Origin: CAZPLZ01 sp964587525
Lineage (GTDB): Bacteria > Oederibacteriota > CAKKQC01
Direction of reading: 5' to 3'
Assembly (NCBI GenBank): GCA_964587525.1
Contig: CAZPLZ010000110.1
Span: 1 to 11,228, forward strand
Length of the DNA: 11,228 nucleotides
Made by a program: the position numbers and the translations under genes. Shown here piece after piece: positions 1-6,859 of this stretch; within the stretch, counting starts at the first letter, position 1, and every line of letters starts with the position of its first letter. The notes under the pieces were generated by a model. It saw only the letters and a list, made by a program, of their open reading frames with translations. It made no database searches and had not been told where the DNA came from.

Positions 1-798
1 GCTGACGGCCAGAAACGCGCCACGATTCTCTTGTGTCATGGCTGGGGGGGCGCCAAGTCTCACTTGAGTGCCACCTACGCGCCTTATTTCTGTGAGGCTG
101 GGTTCGTTTGCCTCACCTTCGATTACCGGGGATGGTTTGAAAGCGACGCGCGCCTGGTGACGATGGACAAGCAGCCGGCGGTCGATGCGAAAGGCTTCAT
201 GACCGTGAAGGCCAGGCCGGTTCGGGAGGTCGTGGACCCGCTGGATCAAAATCGCGACATCCACAATGTTCTCGACTACCTGATGGAAGTTCCCCAGGTG
301 GACACCGACCGGATCGGGCTCTGGGGTTCAAGTTTCGGTGGAGGTCACGTGCTTCACGTGGCCGGTACCAACCCGCGCATCAAGGCGGTCGTCAGTCAGG
401 TGCCTGGCATGGGTCAGCCAACCGATGAACGGGGGTTCCTGACCATACCGCCGGGTGTCCAGAAGGTCGCGAGCGCCATGGCCCGCGGTGAAATGGACGT
501 GCCACCCAAGCCAGCGGGCCAGCCAGCCACCCTCAAGGGCGTTGGTGATTTCAGGACCATGTGCCGGTATTTCCCGAGAGTCGCCGCACGGAACATCAAG
601 GTCCCCACCCTGATTATCGACCAGGAGAAGGAAGAGTACGGTGGGCGTGAGAATTCAGGGCTGGCAGCGAAGAGCGCGATCCCGGAGACGACGCTCGTCC
701 AGTACCACGTGTTCGAAGGCACCCACTACGACATCTATAGGAAGAACTACGAAGAGGCCGCCCGCATGGCCCGGGAGTGGTTTCTGAAGCATCTATAA
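1..798 (+). CDS. alpha/beta-hydrolase, 5' end outside window
   Basis: This is a serine hydrolase of the alpha/beta-hydrolase fold (dienelactone hydrolase or YcjY/S15-like group). The substrate cannot be deduced. The frame is open from base 1 and the sequence begins inside the first beta-strand region (ATILLCHGWGGAKSH), so the true start lies upstream. Visible motifs are the HGWGG oxyanion-hole turn, then FDYRG, then the nucleophile elbow GSSFGG with the catalytic Ser codon at 331-333. The likely acid is the Asp at 619-621 (LIIDQE), and the catalytic His is at 724-726 (EGTHYD). The C-terminus looks complete. No signal peptide can be judged because the N-terminus is missing. The gene converges on the minus-strand NmrA-like gene. 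The fold assignment is firm; the exact subfamily is inference. Confidence 0.88.
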   Translation, partial: ADGQKRATILLCHGWGGAKSHLSATYAPYFCEAGFVCLTFDYRGWFESDARLVTMDKQPAVDAKGFMTVKARPVREVVDPLDQNRDIHNVLDYLMEVPQVDTDRIGLWGSSFGGGHVLHVAGTNPRIKAVVSQVPGMGQPTDERGFLTIPPGVQKVASAMARGEMDVPPKPAGQPATLKGVGDFRTMCRYFPRVAARNIKVPTLIIDQEKEEYGGRENSGLAAKSAIPETTLVQYHVFEGTHYDIYRKNYEEAARMAREWFLKHL

Positions 799-824
799 CC
801 CGGCGGCTGTGCGGGTTTCGCTTT
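797..824 (+). terminator. possible weak intrinsic terminator of the hydrolase gene
   Basis: AACCCG (797-802) and CGGGTT (812-817) form a 6-bp stem with a 9-nt loop that begins inside the TAA stop codon. It is followed by TCGCTTT, which is only moderately T-rich. The position immediately after the stop supports a terminator; the weak U-tract lowers confidence. Confidence 0.45.
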
Positions 825-866
825 ACACGGGAGTACACGTGCCCATATTTGAAGCCTTCAACGGTT

Positions 867-910
867 TCCCCCGGACCCGACGCTTCATGAAAAGTGCCGA
901 ATCCGGGGGA
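867..910. repeat. 9-bp inverted repeat between convergent genes
   Basis: TCCCCCGGA (867-875) and TCCGGGGGA (902-910) are perfect 9-bp inverted arms around a 26-nt loop. The loop itself contains a weaker CGCTT/AAGTG pairing that includes one G-U pair. The structure lies between the 3' ends of the converging hydrolase and NmrA-like genes. It could act as a bidirectional transcription barrier or protect mRNA 3' ends. There is no T-run directly after either arm, though TTTTT occurs about 10 bp beyond the right arm, so it is not a classical terminator. Confidence 0.6.
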
Positions 911-944
911 GTAAACTGCATTTTTCTATCTTCAGGCGATCACT

Positions 945-1829
945 TTATGCTTTCGCAGCCAATTCTCTGGAGTTGCTTCGTGCCCCTTTTACCCACGCAG
1001 CCGTTGCGAGGTGATCCTTGAACTTCGTCAGCGGAATCCTCCACTTCCTGATTTCATTGAAATCCGCCTTGGGTTTCACCTCGCGGAACCACTCGAACAT
1101 GCGGGCGAAGAGGGGACCGAGCGCTCCTTCGGCTTGGTCGGCCGGCAACTCCTCGTAGCCGATGGTCTTGCCAAAAGCCTCCGATATCTGCCGCACCACC
1201 TCTGTGAGGGTGAGCGAATCGCTGGCCACTTCGACTGTCTTGCCAATGAATTCCGAAGGGCGAAGGAATGCGGCTGCCCCGAACGCGCCGATCACGTCCA
1301 GTGAGACCATATCGAGCACGTAGTCGTTGGGAAGCGGCAGCGAAAGCTTCCCTGCTTTGAGCGCTGGCAGGAAAACGGTGCCGAAATTCTCCATGAACCA
1401 GACCGGCTTCAGTATCGTCGCCGGGATGCCGGCCGCACGGATGTGCTCGATCACCTTCCCCTTTGAAACGAAAAGGGGCACACGGGTGCTCGGATCCGGG
1501 TTCACCACGCTGCTGAAAACCAGGTGCTCGACACCGGCGTCCTTGGCTGCGTCTACGAAACCGATGCCCTGCTGGGCTTCCGACTCCGTCCCTTTCTCGA
1601 AAGGCGTCGTCACGAGAAAGGCCTGTCTCACTCCTTTAAGCGCGGCATCAAGCGAAGCGCGTTCCTCCAGATTGCCGATCGCCACCTCCGCTCCCTGTTC
1701 CTTGAGTTCCTTCACTTTTTCGTTTGAACGGCTGAGCACGCGCACGGACTTTCCCTGGCTCAATAGGCTGCGTGCGACGGCCCCGCCTTGCTGTCCTGAA
1801 GCTCCGGTTACCAGAATTTTGTCACTCAT
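945..1829 (-). CDS. NmrA/HSCARG-like NAD(P)-binding protein
   Basis: This 294-residue Rossmann-fold protein belongs to the atypical short-chain dehydrogenase group (NmrA-like, QOR2/azoreductase-like). Members bind NAD(P)H and act either as redox sensors or as quinone or flavin-type reductases in the cytoplasm. The dinucleotide-binding motif GASGQQG is at residues 9-15, followed by a basic stretch (VLSRSNEKV) that often goes with NADP preference. Later blocks typical of the family are HLVFSSVVN and the ATILKPVWFMENF region. The length is normal. The ATG at 1829 is preceded by GGGAGG at good spacing. It is the last gene of a three-gene minus-strand operon and begins 18 nt after the stop of the 43-residue ORF. 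Family is confident; substrate is unknown. Confidence 0.9.
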   Translation of the reverse strand: MSDKILVTGASGQQGGAVARSLLSQGKSVRVLSRSNEKVKELKEQGAEVAIGNLEERASLDAALKGVRQAFLVTTPFEKGTESEAQQGIGFVDAAKDAGVEHLVFSSVVNPDPSTRVPLFVSKGKVIEHIRAAGIPATILKPVWFMENFGTVFLPALKAGKLSLPLPNDYVLDMVSLDVIGAFGAAAFLRPSEFIGKTVEVASDSLTLTEVVRQISEAFGKTIGYEELPADQAEGALGPLFARMFEWFREVKPKADFNEIRKWRIPLTKFKDHLATAAWVKGARSNSRELAAKA

Positions 1830-1847
1830 ATTTCCCTCCCTTCAAGT

Positions 1848-1979
1848 CTAGTTGTCTTCACCGTACAACGCGGGAATCCACTCAAAAGTTCCTGCCCCGA
1901 TTTGATAAAATGACTCAAATAGATACTTCCCGATTACCCTGAGTGTAAGGAACTCCATTTTCCGCCAGAACCCGGACAT
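1848..1979 (-). CDS. small ORF, 43 residues, unknown function
   Basis: I do not recognise this protein. It starts MSGFWRKMEFLTLRVIGKYL, continues through a second aromatic-rich half (FESFYQIGAG, TFEWIPALYG), and ends EDN. It is rich in Phe, Tyr and Trp with alternating charge and has no long membrane segment. Three things argue that it is translated. The ATG at 1979 has a perfect AGGAGG (1985-1990) 5 nt upstream. The start overlaps the TAA stop of the FAD enzyme by one base (TAATG), a classic coupling arrangement. The stop is also tightly spaced (18 nt) to the next gene. It is short enough to be skipped by usual gene-calling cutoffs. It might be a partner or accessory peptide of the flavoenzyme; that is inference from position only. 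Confidence 0.72.
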   Translation of the reverse strand: MSGFWRKMEFLTLRVIGKYLFESFYQIGAGTFEWIPALYGEDN

Positions 1980-3796
1980 TACGACCTCCTGAAGCCATCG
2001 GCGCTCCACTCTTCACTGCCCACACCGTGGTGGACGAAGAAGAGGCCATCGGGATCATACCTCTTCTTCACTGCAGCTAATCTCGGATAGTTCGATCCCC
2101 AGAACGATTGCTGCCAGGAGCGCTCAAAAAAATCGCTTTCCCCTACGTAGGATCCCGGGTTCCTCACCACCTTCAGCAACTCATCCATCGCCGCGTTGAT
2201 TGCGCGGGCACGTCGGCGCGCGGCCTTTACATCGGGTTCGTGGCCGGGAATGCCCGGCAACCCCGGTGGACCCTCACCAGCGATGATCGCCAGGGCAAAA
2301 GCATCCAACACGGCGGGATTCATAGCGGTGTCCTTGGCCTCCGCCAACACTTCTGCGGGTGTCCCGGCAAGCCCCTTGTCGAACTGCAAGGCTACTTCCC
2401 AACGGCTGCCCGCGACCAGCGCATCCACCAGGTCGCTCCGGCGACCTTTTTTTAATAGAGCGGCAGGCAGCCATGCCGAACGGAAACCGTGAAGAACCCA
2501 CCCCACCTGGCCACCATCACCACGCCAGAAGAAGTTGCCCTTCGGTGCATCTGGGCGGTCGTCGACGACTACGGATCCGGGAGAAAACTTCCTCCAAAAC
2601 GCGGCGTCCCACCAGCGTCTTGCCGGAATCTCCGCAAATCCCACCGGCACCTCGAAAGTAAAGTCCTGCGATGACGCGCTGACCCAGTCGACGAACGGTT
2701 TCCAGATACGTTCGGCCTGCTGCCGGTTCAGCCCTTGGAACACCAGCGAAACACTGATGCGGTGACCCGGACTAAAAACGATCCGCTCTCCCCAGTGACG
2801 GTTGAACAGGTGGTCGTGGTAGAAGCCGAAGAACCGAGCTATCAGCCTACGGTAAGCGGCATCCGACTTGGCTTTGATCGTTCCCCACACTGAGCCGAAG
2901 TATGGGGGGAGTTCCCGCGTCCGGAGCGTGACTCTGGTGACGACGCCCAGGCTGCCGCCACCACCGCCCTTGATGCCCCAGAACAGATCTGGATTCGTGC
3001 AGGCGTTGGCGATTCGTACCATTCCGTCAGCGGTGACGATTTCGGCTTCCAGCAGGCCCGCGGCGGCGAGGCCGTAGTTTTTTGAGAAGGTACTGAACCC
3101 CCCGCTTTGAATCAACCCGGCGACCCCGACAGTCGTGCAGCCACCACCTTGAACGTAGCGGCCTGCCTTTGTCGTCACCGCATCATAGGCGTCCATCCAG
3201 AGCGCGCCGGCCCCGATGGTGACCGCCGGCTGCGGCGTTTGTTTCTCCGCGCAGCCTTGGGCGACAAACGCATCGTGCAGGACGATGCGGTTCATTGCCC
3301 GCGTCCATATCAGCAGCGAGTCCACCGAGTTGGACCTGCCTTGGAAACTGTGGCCCCCGCCTTTGATGACCAGACGCAGGTTGCGTTCTCGCGCGAAGTT
3401 GACAGCCGCGACCACATCTTCAGTCGTGGTGGCCGCAACAGCAAAAACGCTCGGGGCGGACGTCCATGCGCCGACCCAGCCCGATGTTTGCGTCAAGCCT
3501 GGCTGGTCGCTGATGTAGTAGGGGTTCTTCAGCGCCTGGAAGACTTCGCTGGACAATGCACTGGTGGGTGCATGCTGAAGGGCAGCCAGGGGAGACTGCA
3601 CCTTGATCAGACGTCCCCCGACCTCCCGGTTCAGCCGGTCCCAGCTCTCTGCGGAAGGCCAGGCCGGATCGCCGGGTCGGACGCGGCGGGCGACGGGGCG
3701 TGGTGGCGCGCCTTGCGCGAGGGCGGATTTCTGTCGCCAGCCAATCGGAAGGAGGAGAATGGCCGCCGCGCTCTTCAAGAACTGCCTTCTGTTCAT
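1979..3796 (-). CDS. Tat-exported FAD-linked oxidoreductase, berberine-bridge type
   Basis: This 605-residue flavoenzyme belongs to the FAD_binding_4/PCMH superfamily with a C-terminal BBE domain. Such enzymes oxidise alcohols, sugars or alkaloid-like substrates with oxygen or another acceptor. The N-terminus NRRQFLKSAAAILLL is a twin-arginine signal, so the folded holoprotein is probably exported. The PP-loop region is at about residues 115-295. GGGHSFQG contains His149, and GGGCTTVGVAG contains Cys220; these match the two residues that attach FAD covalently in bicovalent BBE-like enzymes. The C-terminal BBE signature (SNYPRLAAVKKRYDPDG) is present. The start at 3796 is fixed by the Tat motif; no strong ribosome binding site is visible. 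It is first in an operon with the 43-residue ORF and the NmrA-like gene. The natural substrate is unknown. Confidence 0.92.
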   Translation of the reverse strand: MNRRQFLKSAAAILLLPIGWRQKSALAQGAPPRPVARRVRPGDPAWPSAESWDRLNREVGGRLIKVQSPLAALQHAPTSALSSEVFQALKNPYYISDQPGLTQTSGWVGAWTSAPSVFAVAATTTEDVVAAVNFARERNLRLVIKGGGHSFQGRSNSVDSLLIWTRAMNRIVLHDAFVAQGCAEKQTPQPAVTIGAGALWMDAYDAVTTKAGRYVQGGGCTTVGVAGLIQSGGFSTFSKNYGLAAAGLLEAEIVTADGMVRIANACTNPDLFWGIKGGGGGSLGVVTRVTLRTRELPPYFGSVWGTIKAKSDAAYRRLIARFFGFYHDHLFNRHWGERIVFSPGHRISVSLVFQGLNRQQAERIWKPFVDWVSASSQDFTFEVPVGFAEIPARRWWDAAFWRKFSPGSVVVDDRPDAPKGNFFWRGDGGQVGWVLHGFRSAWLPAALLKKGRRSDLVDALVAGSRWEVALQFDKGLAGTPAEVLAEAKDTAMNPAVLDAFALAIIAGEGPPGLPGIPGHEPDVKAARRRARAINAAMDELLKVVRNPGSYVGESDFFERSWQQSFWGSNYPRLAAVKKRYDPDGLFFVHHGVGSEEWSADGFRRS

Positions 3797-3912
3797 TGGA
3801 TCAGGTTACCACCGTGAAGAGCGTGACTCACGATCATGGGGTGCCACGAGAATGTATAGGTTGCGCCTGTTAAACGGAGGCGCTTGCAGTAGAATCGTAA
3901 TTTGAGAGCATT
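3797..3912. promoter_or_regulatory. control region between FAD operon and tRNA-Leu fragment
   Basis: This non-coding stretch separates the leftward flavoenzyme operon from the rightward tRNA sequence. Two perfect dyads are visible: CGTGA-C-TCACG at 3822-3832, 26 bp upstream of the flavoenzyme start, and GCGCCT (3863-3868) with AGGCGC (3878-3883). Either may be a regulator site. TAGAAT at 3890-3895 is a plausible -10 box for the tRNA, which begins 17 nt later, but no convincing -35 box is seen. The assignments are inferred from position. Together with the repeats downstream, this fills most of the 325-bp stretch without protein genes (3797-4121). Confidence 0.35.
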
Positions 3913-3951
3913 GCCGGGGTGGCGGAATAGGCAGACGCCGGGGACTTAAAA
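3913..3951 (+). pseudogene. tRNA-Leu(UAA), 5' half only
   Basis: Positions 3913-3951 match the 5' half of a bacterial tRNA-Leu. The acceptor strand GCCGGGG (3913-3919) is followed by T8 and G9 and by a D arm with stem GCG/CGC (3922-3924, 3936-3938) and loop GAATAGGCAGA. The anticodon 5' strand GGGGA (3940-3944) leads to the loop CTTAAAA (3945-3951) with anticodon TAA (3947-3949). The next bases, GCCGA, cannot pair with GGGGA, and no variable arm, T arm or 3' acceptor strand (expected to end CCCCGGC) follows. The gene is therefore cut in or just after the anticodon loop, a known integration position of some tyrosine recombinases. It is presumably non-functional unless the missing half is restored by excision. 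Confidence 0.8.
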
Positions 3952-4039
3952 GCCGATGATCGCCAATTCGGAAATGCCTGTCAGTTAGCGAAAAGATTTA
4001 GAACTCAAAGCGATCTGCAAATCGTCAGTTGTCCTGACA

Positions 4040-4067
4040 TTCCCTGGAGTTCCCTGGTTTTCCCTGG
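4040..4067 (+). repeat. three TTCCCTGG direct repeats, 10-bp period
   Basis: TTCCCTGG occurs at 4040-4047, 4050-4057 and 4060-4067, exactly one helical turn apart, so all three copies face the same side of the DNA. Such phased short repeats close to a tRNA junction resemble arm-type sites for a tyrosine recombinase, or binding sites of a regulator of the downstream operon. The repeat is seen directly; its role is inferred. Confidence 0.75.
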
Positions 4068-4070
4068 AGA

Positions 4071-4089
4071 ATGGCACATATATGGCACA
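4071..4089 (+). repeat. two ATGGCACA direct repeats, 11-bp period
   Basis: ATGGCACA is present at 4071-4078 and 4082-4089, separated by TAT. It directly follows the TTCCCTGG array and has a similar near-helical phasing. It probably belongs to the same protein-binding region. The first copy contains an in-frame ATG for the methyltransferase gene, but GGAG lies only one base before it, too close for a good start, which favours treating this as a binding site. Confidence 0.6.
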
Positions 4090-4121
4090 AGGTTTCTGGC
4101 CAATGCCGGGGCCAGGTTGCC

Positions 4122-5456
4122 ATGACCAGCAAGATCAATCCTGCTATTGCAAAGCTGGCGATGTCGGTCAGTCGGCTACGCGAAGATCCTCACAACGTTC
4201 GCAAGCACGATGACCGCAATGTTACTGCCATCGCAGCCTCTCTCCAGGAATTTGGCCAACAGAAACCCATCGTGGCCCTGAAGGATGGCACGGTGATCGC
4301 TGGCAGCGGGACCCTGCGGGCTGCCCAGCGACTTGGTTGGGACAAGCTGGCCGTGGCCACATTCGATTCCAGGGACGTGGCTAGAGCCAAGGCCTACGCC
4401 ATTGCGGATAACAGATCGGCTGAACTGGCCGAATGGGACGTGCCGGTCTTAAACCAAACTCTCCAAGAGCTGCAGGCTGCGGGACTGGACATTGACCGAA
4501 CCCTGCACTTTAAGGATGACGAACTTAAAGATCTGCTGGTCGCCTTTGAGCACGAGCACCCTGTGGACATGGTGGAAGACGAGGTGCCTCAGCCACCAGC
4601 GAACCCCGTCACCAAGCGTGGGGACGTGTGGGTCCTGGGAAGCCATCGCCTCATGTGTGGAGATGCCGGAGATGCCGCAGAGGTCAAAACTCTACTGGAT
4701 GGCAGCCGTATTCATCTGGTCAATACCGATCCCCCGTACAACGTGAATGTGGAACCCCGGTCCAACAACGCGATACTGGCAGCAGGGAAGGCGCGTCGGC
4801 ACCATCAGCACTTCGACGTAGCCCGCATGGCTAAGCATGGTCGCAGGCCAAGAGCCAACGGCGTTATGCGGCCGCGGGATCGGGCCCTAGTGAACGACTT
4901 CATCAAGCCGGAGGAGTTCGAGCGCTTGTTGCGCCTGTGGTTTGGTAACTTGGCCAGTGCATTGGAGTCCGGTCGCGCCTTCTACATCTGGGGTGGGTAC
5001 GCCAACTGCGCGAACTACCCGCCTGCACTGAAGGAGAAGGGACTGTACTTCTCGCAAGCCATCATTTGGGTAAAGGAGCACCCGGTCATGACCCGCAAGG
5101 ATTTCATGGGCAACCACGAGTGGTGCTTCTATGGCTGGCGGGAGGGGGCTGCGCACTACTTTGTGCCGGACATTCACAACGCCACCGATGTGTGGGCGGT
5201 CAAGAAGATCAATCCCAATCGCATGGTGCATCTGACCGAGAAGCCCGTGGAACTGGCCGCTAGGGCAATGACTTACTCCTCGCGGCCAGGAGAGAAGGTG
5301 CTGGACTTGTTCGGAGGCAGTGGTTCTACGCTGGTTGCCGCAGAGCAGATGAACCGTAAGGCCCTCCTGATGGAGGTCGATCCTGCCTACTGTGACGTTA
5401 TCGTCCAACGCTGGGAGGCGCTTGCCCGTGTGCCAGCCAGGAGGATCAAAGTCTAA
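4122..5456 (+). CDS. ParB-domain DNA methyltransferase (N6-A or N4-C)
   Basis: This is a phage-type fusion of an N-terminal ParB/Srx-like domain and a site-specific DNA methyltransferase. Counting from the ATG at 4122 (444 residues), the ParB-like part covers about residues 15-100 (EFGQQKPIV, GTVIAGSGTLRAAQRLGW). The catalytic motif IV DPPYN is at about 203-207, and the AdoMet motif FGGSGST is at about 397-403. Motif IV before motif I is the beta-class order, and DPPY indicates amino methylation of adenine or N4-cytosine. A conserved central block (IWGGYANCANYPP, IIWVKEHPV, GNHEWCFYGW) matches a widespread phage family. The likely role is protecting element DNA from restriction or marking it for packaging. 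No strong ribosome binding site decides the start; ATGs at 4071 and 4161 are alternatives. The next gene follows directly. Confidence 0.9.
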   Translation: MTSKINPAIAKLAMSVSRLREDPHNVRKHDDRNVTAIAASLQEFGQQKPIVALKDGTVIAGSGTLRAAQRLGWDKLAVATFDSRDVARAKAYAIADNRSAELAEWDVPVLNQTLQELQAAGLDIDRTLHFKDDELKDLLVAFEHEHPVDMVEDEVPQPPANPVTKRGDVWVLGSHRLMCGDAGDAAEVKTLLDGSRIHLVNTDPPYNVNVEPRSNNAILAAGKARRHHQHFDVARMAKHGRRPRANGVMRPRDRALVNDFIKPEEFERLLRLWFGNLASALESGRAFYIWGGYANCANYPPALKEKGLYFSQAIIWVKEHPVMTRKDFMGNHEWCFYGWREGAAHYFVPDIHNATDVWAVKKINPNRMVHLTEKPVELAARAMTYSSRPGEKVLDLFGGSGSTLVAAEQMNRKALLMEVDPAYCDVIVQRWEALARVPARRIKV

Positions 5457-6359
5457 ATGGGACTCGCAGTATCCCGCGAGTCGTGCTCTGGCCATACGCC
5501 CGACGATTCACCACGGATAGTGATCGATAAAGGGTTCAGACCTGCGGTGATTCCGCCGCAAGTGCTTGACTCGGATCTTACGACTCACGAGCGGATGGCC
5601 ATAGGGGTGATCGTGAGCCACGGGGAGAGGGCCTATCCATCTCACAGAAGGATCGCGCGGGGGATGGGGTGCTGTGTCACGGCGGCACGTCGTGCGCTCA
5701 AAGGGCTTCAGGACAAGGGGTGGTTTACTATCGAGCACAGGAGTGCCATTTCAGGTGGTCAGACAAGCAACCTCTATCACCTGCACTTTCCGATCCCCCC
5801 TATCGCTAGAGAACAGGGGGGTGTCTCCAAGAACCACCCCCCCTGTCCTCAGAGGACAACGAATATTCTTAAGAAGTCTGAAGTAAGAGAAGAAGAGAAG
5901 AATGGCGCTCCGCAAACGGAGCCGCCGGTCTCCCTCAGCCCTAATTCTCCGAAGACGCCGGATGAATGGAGAAGGTCCACGGAGGCAGTAGACAGGCTCT
6001 TGGACCTCTTCGCAGAGCTATGCCAGAAGGCGCTTGGGCATTCGCCGCCGCGTGAATGGGGGCGGGACCGCAAGATGGTCGGAAAACTGGTCAAGCAGTA
6101 TGGGGAACAGAACGCGGATATCATCATTCGCGAGTTCGTAGCCTATCGAGCCAGGGAAGGCAAAGTGATCACGATACCTGCTCTGGCAGGAGCTGCAGAA
6201 GCCGTTTACCAGAGATCGTCCGCTGGGCGGTCGAGGAAGCCAGTTCGGGAGCACCCAGAGATGCGACGGCAACGGAAGTGGGACGACTATGTGCGACAGC
6301 AGCGAAAGGGGGATTCAGTTGGCGTCTCCGGAGATGCTCCAGGGGATGGGGACCCATGA
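5457..6359 (+). CDS. winged-helix replication/regulatory phage protein
   Basis: This 300-residue protein is probably an HTH_36-type phage replication or regulatory protein. Residues about 37-110 form a winged helix: LTTHERMAIGVIV, then AYPSHRRIARGMGC, then the recognition segment TAARRALKGLQDKGWF, and a wing ending SNLYHLH. A charged, low-complexity linker (about 125-175) leads to a helical C-terminal domain at about 176-255 (REWGRDRKMVGKLVKQYG), and the tail is very basic. This resembles DnaD/DnaT-like or initiator proteins of phages, but I cannot name a specific family for the C-terminal half. The ATG follows the methyltransferase TAA with no gap, and AGGAGG at 5439-5444 lies 12 nt upstream. 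Its TGA overlaps the next start (ATGA), implying translational coupling. Confidence 0.72.
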   Translation: MGLAVSRESCSGHTPDDSPRIVIDKGFRPAVIPPQVLDSDLTTHERMAIGVIVSHGERAYPSHRRIARGMGCCVTAARRALKGLQDKGWFTIEHRSAISGGQTSNLYHLHFPIPPIAREQGGVSKNHPPCPQRTTNILKKSEVREEEKNGAPQTEPPVSLSPNSPKTPDEWRRSTEAVDRLLDLFAELCQKALGHSPPREWGRDRKMVGKLVKQYGEQNADIIIREFVAYRAREGKVITIPALAGAAEAVYQRSSAGRSRKPVREHPEMRRQRKWDDYVRQQRKGDSVGVSGDAPGDGDP

Positions 6360-6859
6360 GTGGCATTCGGAAGCATGACTGGCCCGCCCTGATTCAAGAA
6401 TGGGTGCTGATGAAGGGCCAAGAATCACTTCTCACGCAGAACGAGTTCTTTCGACGCAAGGGGATTTCAACGCCGGCCGGGAATCGGAAAATAGGCAAAC
6501 GAATGACACTGGCTTGGGAGGAGGCCCAGAAAACTGCCCTCAATCGAGTTGTGGAGAAGGCTGGCATTAATCTTGGCGAGGAGCTCGAGCGCCAGTTCAA
6601 AGCGGCCAAGACGATGCATGCTGTAGGGGCCAGGTACATCCTGCCGCGCCTGGCAGACGATGGCAGCGAAATCCCGGCTCCCCAACAACCTGCAAGCTTC
6701 GCGGAGGCCTTAATGCTCCTGAAGACCGGTGGCGAGGCCATGCGGGACATCACCAAAATCTTGACCGGTGGGGAACCATTGCTTCCCCCTAAACCAGTGC
6801 AGGGAGCGATTGAATGGGTTCCGCCCCCTTCGAAGCCGAACAAGCGCAAGGCCCGGTAA
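6356..6859 (+). CDS. probable terminase small subunit
   Basis: This 167-residue protein sits directly before the large terminase, the usual place of the small subunit, which recognises the packaging site. The N-terminal 50 residues (LTQNEFFRRKGISTP, NRKIGKRM) look like the helix-turn-helix DNA-binding part of TerS proteins. A long helical region follows (EEAQKTALNRVV, ELERQFKAAKTMHAVG) that could mediate oligomerisation, and the tail is rich in Pro and Lys. The ATG overlaps the previous stop as ATGA and has a purine-rich AGGGGATGGGG upstream. Its 3' end overlaps the large-subunit gene by 46 bp in another frame. The assignment rests mainly on position and general architecture, so another small DNA-binding protein is possible. 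Confidence 0.62.
   Translation: MSGIRKHDWPALIQEWVLMKGQESLLTQNEFFRRKGISTPAGNRKIGKRMTLAWEEAQKTALNRVVEKAGINLGEELERQFKAAKTMHAVGARYILPRLADDGSEIPAPQQPASFAEALMLLKTGGEAMRDITKILTGGEPLLPPKPVQGAIEWVPPPSKPNKRKAR

Noticed and set aside
809..1021. Short plus-strand ORF after the hydrolase
   Set aside because: It runs through the inverted repeat and into the NmrA-like gene, with no ribosome binding site or motif.
3107..3817. Long plus-strand ORF (236 residues) opposite the FAD enzyme
   Set aside because: It is antisense to a gene with clear family motifs; such open shadows are common in GC-rich DNA, and its composition (Arg/Pro/Ala-rich) resembles no protein.
3945..4070. Group I intron in the anticodon loop of tRNA-Leu(UAA), as in cyanobacteria
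   Set aside because: The position is right, but the following 120 bp lack recognisable group I core elements, and no 3' exon is found before the methyltransferase gene.
4104..4111. Second TGCCGGGG as a possible attachment repeat of the tRNA 5' end
   Set aside because: Only 8 bp match and the following bases differ from the tRNA; chance is likely in GC-rich DNA.
4887..5495. Minus-strand ORF (202 residues) opposite the methyltransferase
   Set aside because: It is antisense to conserved methyltransferase motifs and shows no family features of its own.
6056..6355. N-terminal extension of the TerS-like protein by 100 codons
   Set aside because: This stretch overlaps the winged-helix gene in another frame; the ATG at 6356 with ATGA coupling gives a TerS-sized protein.
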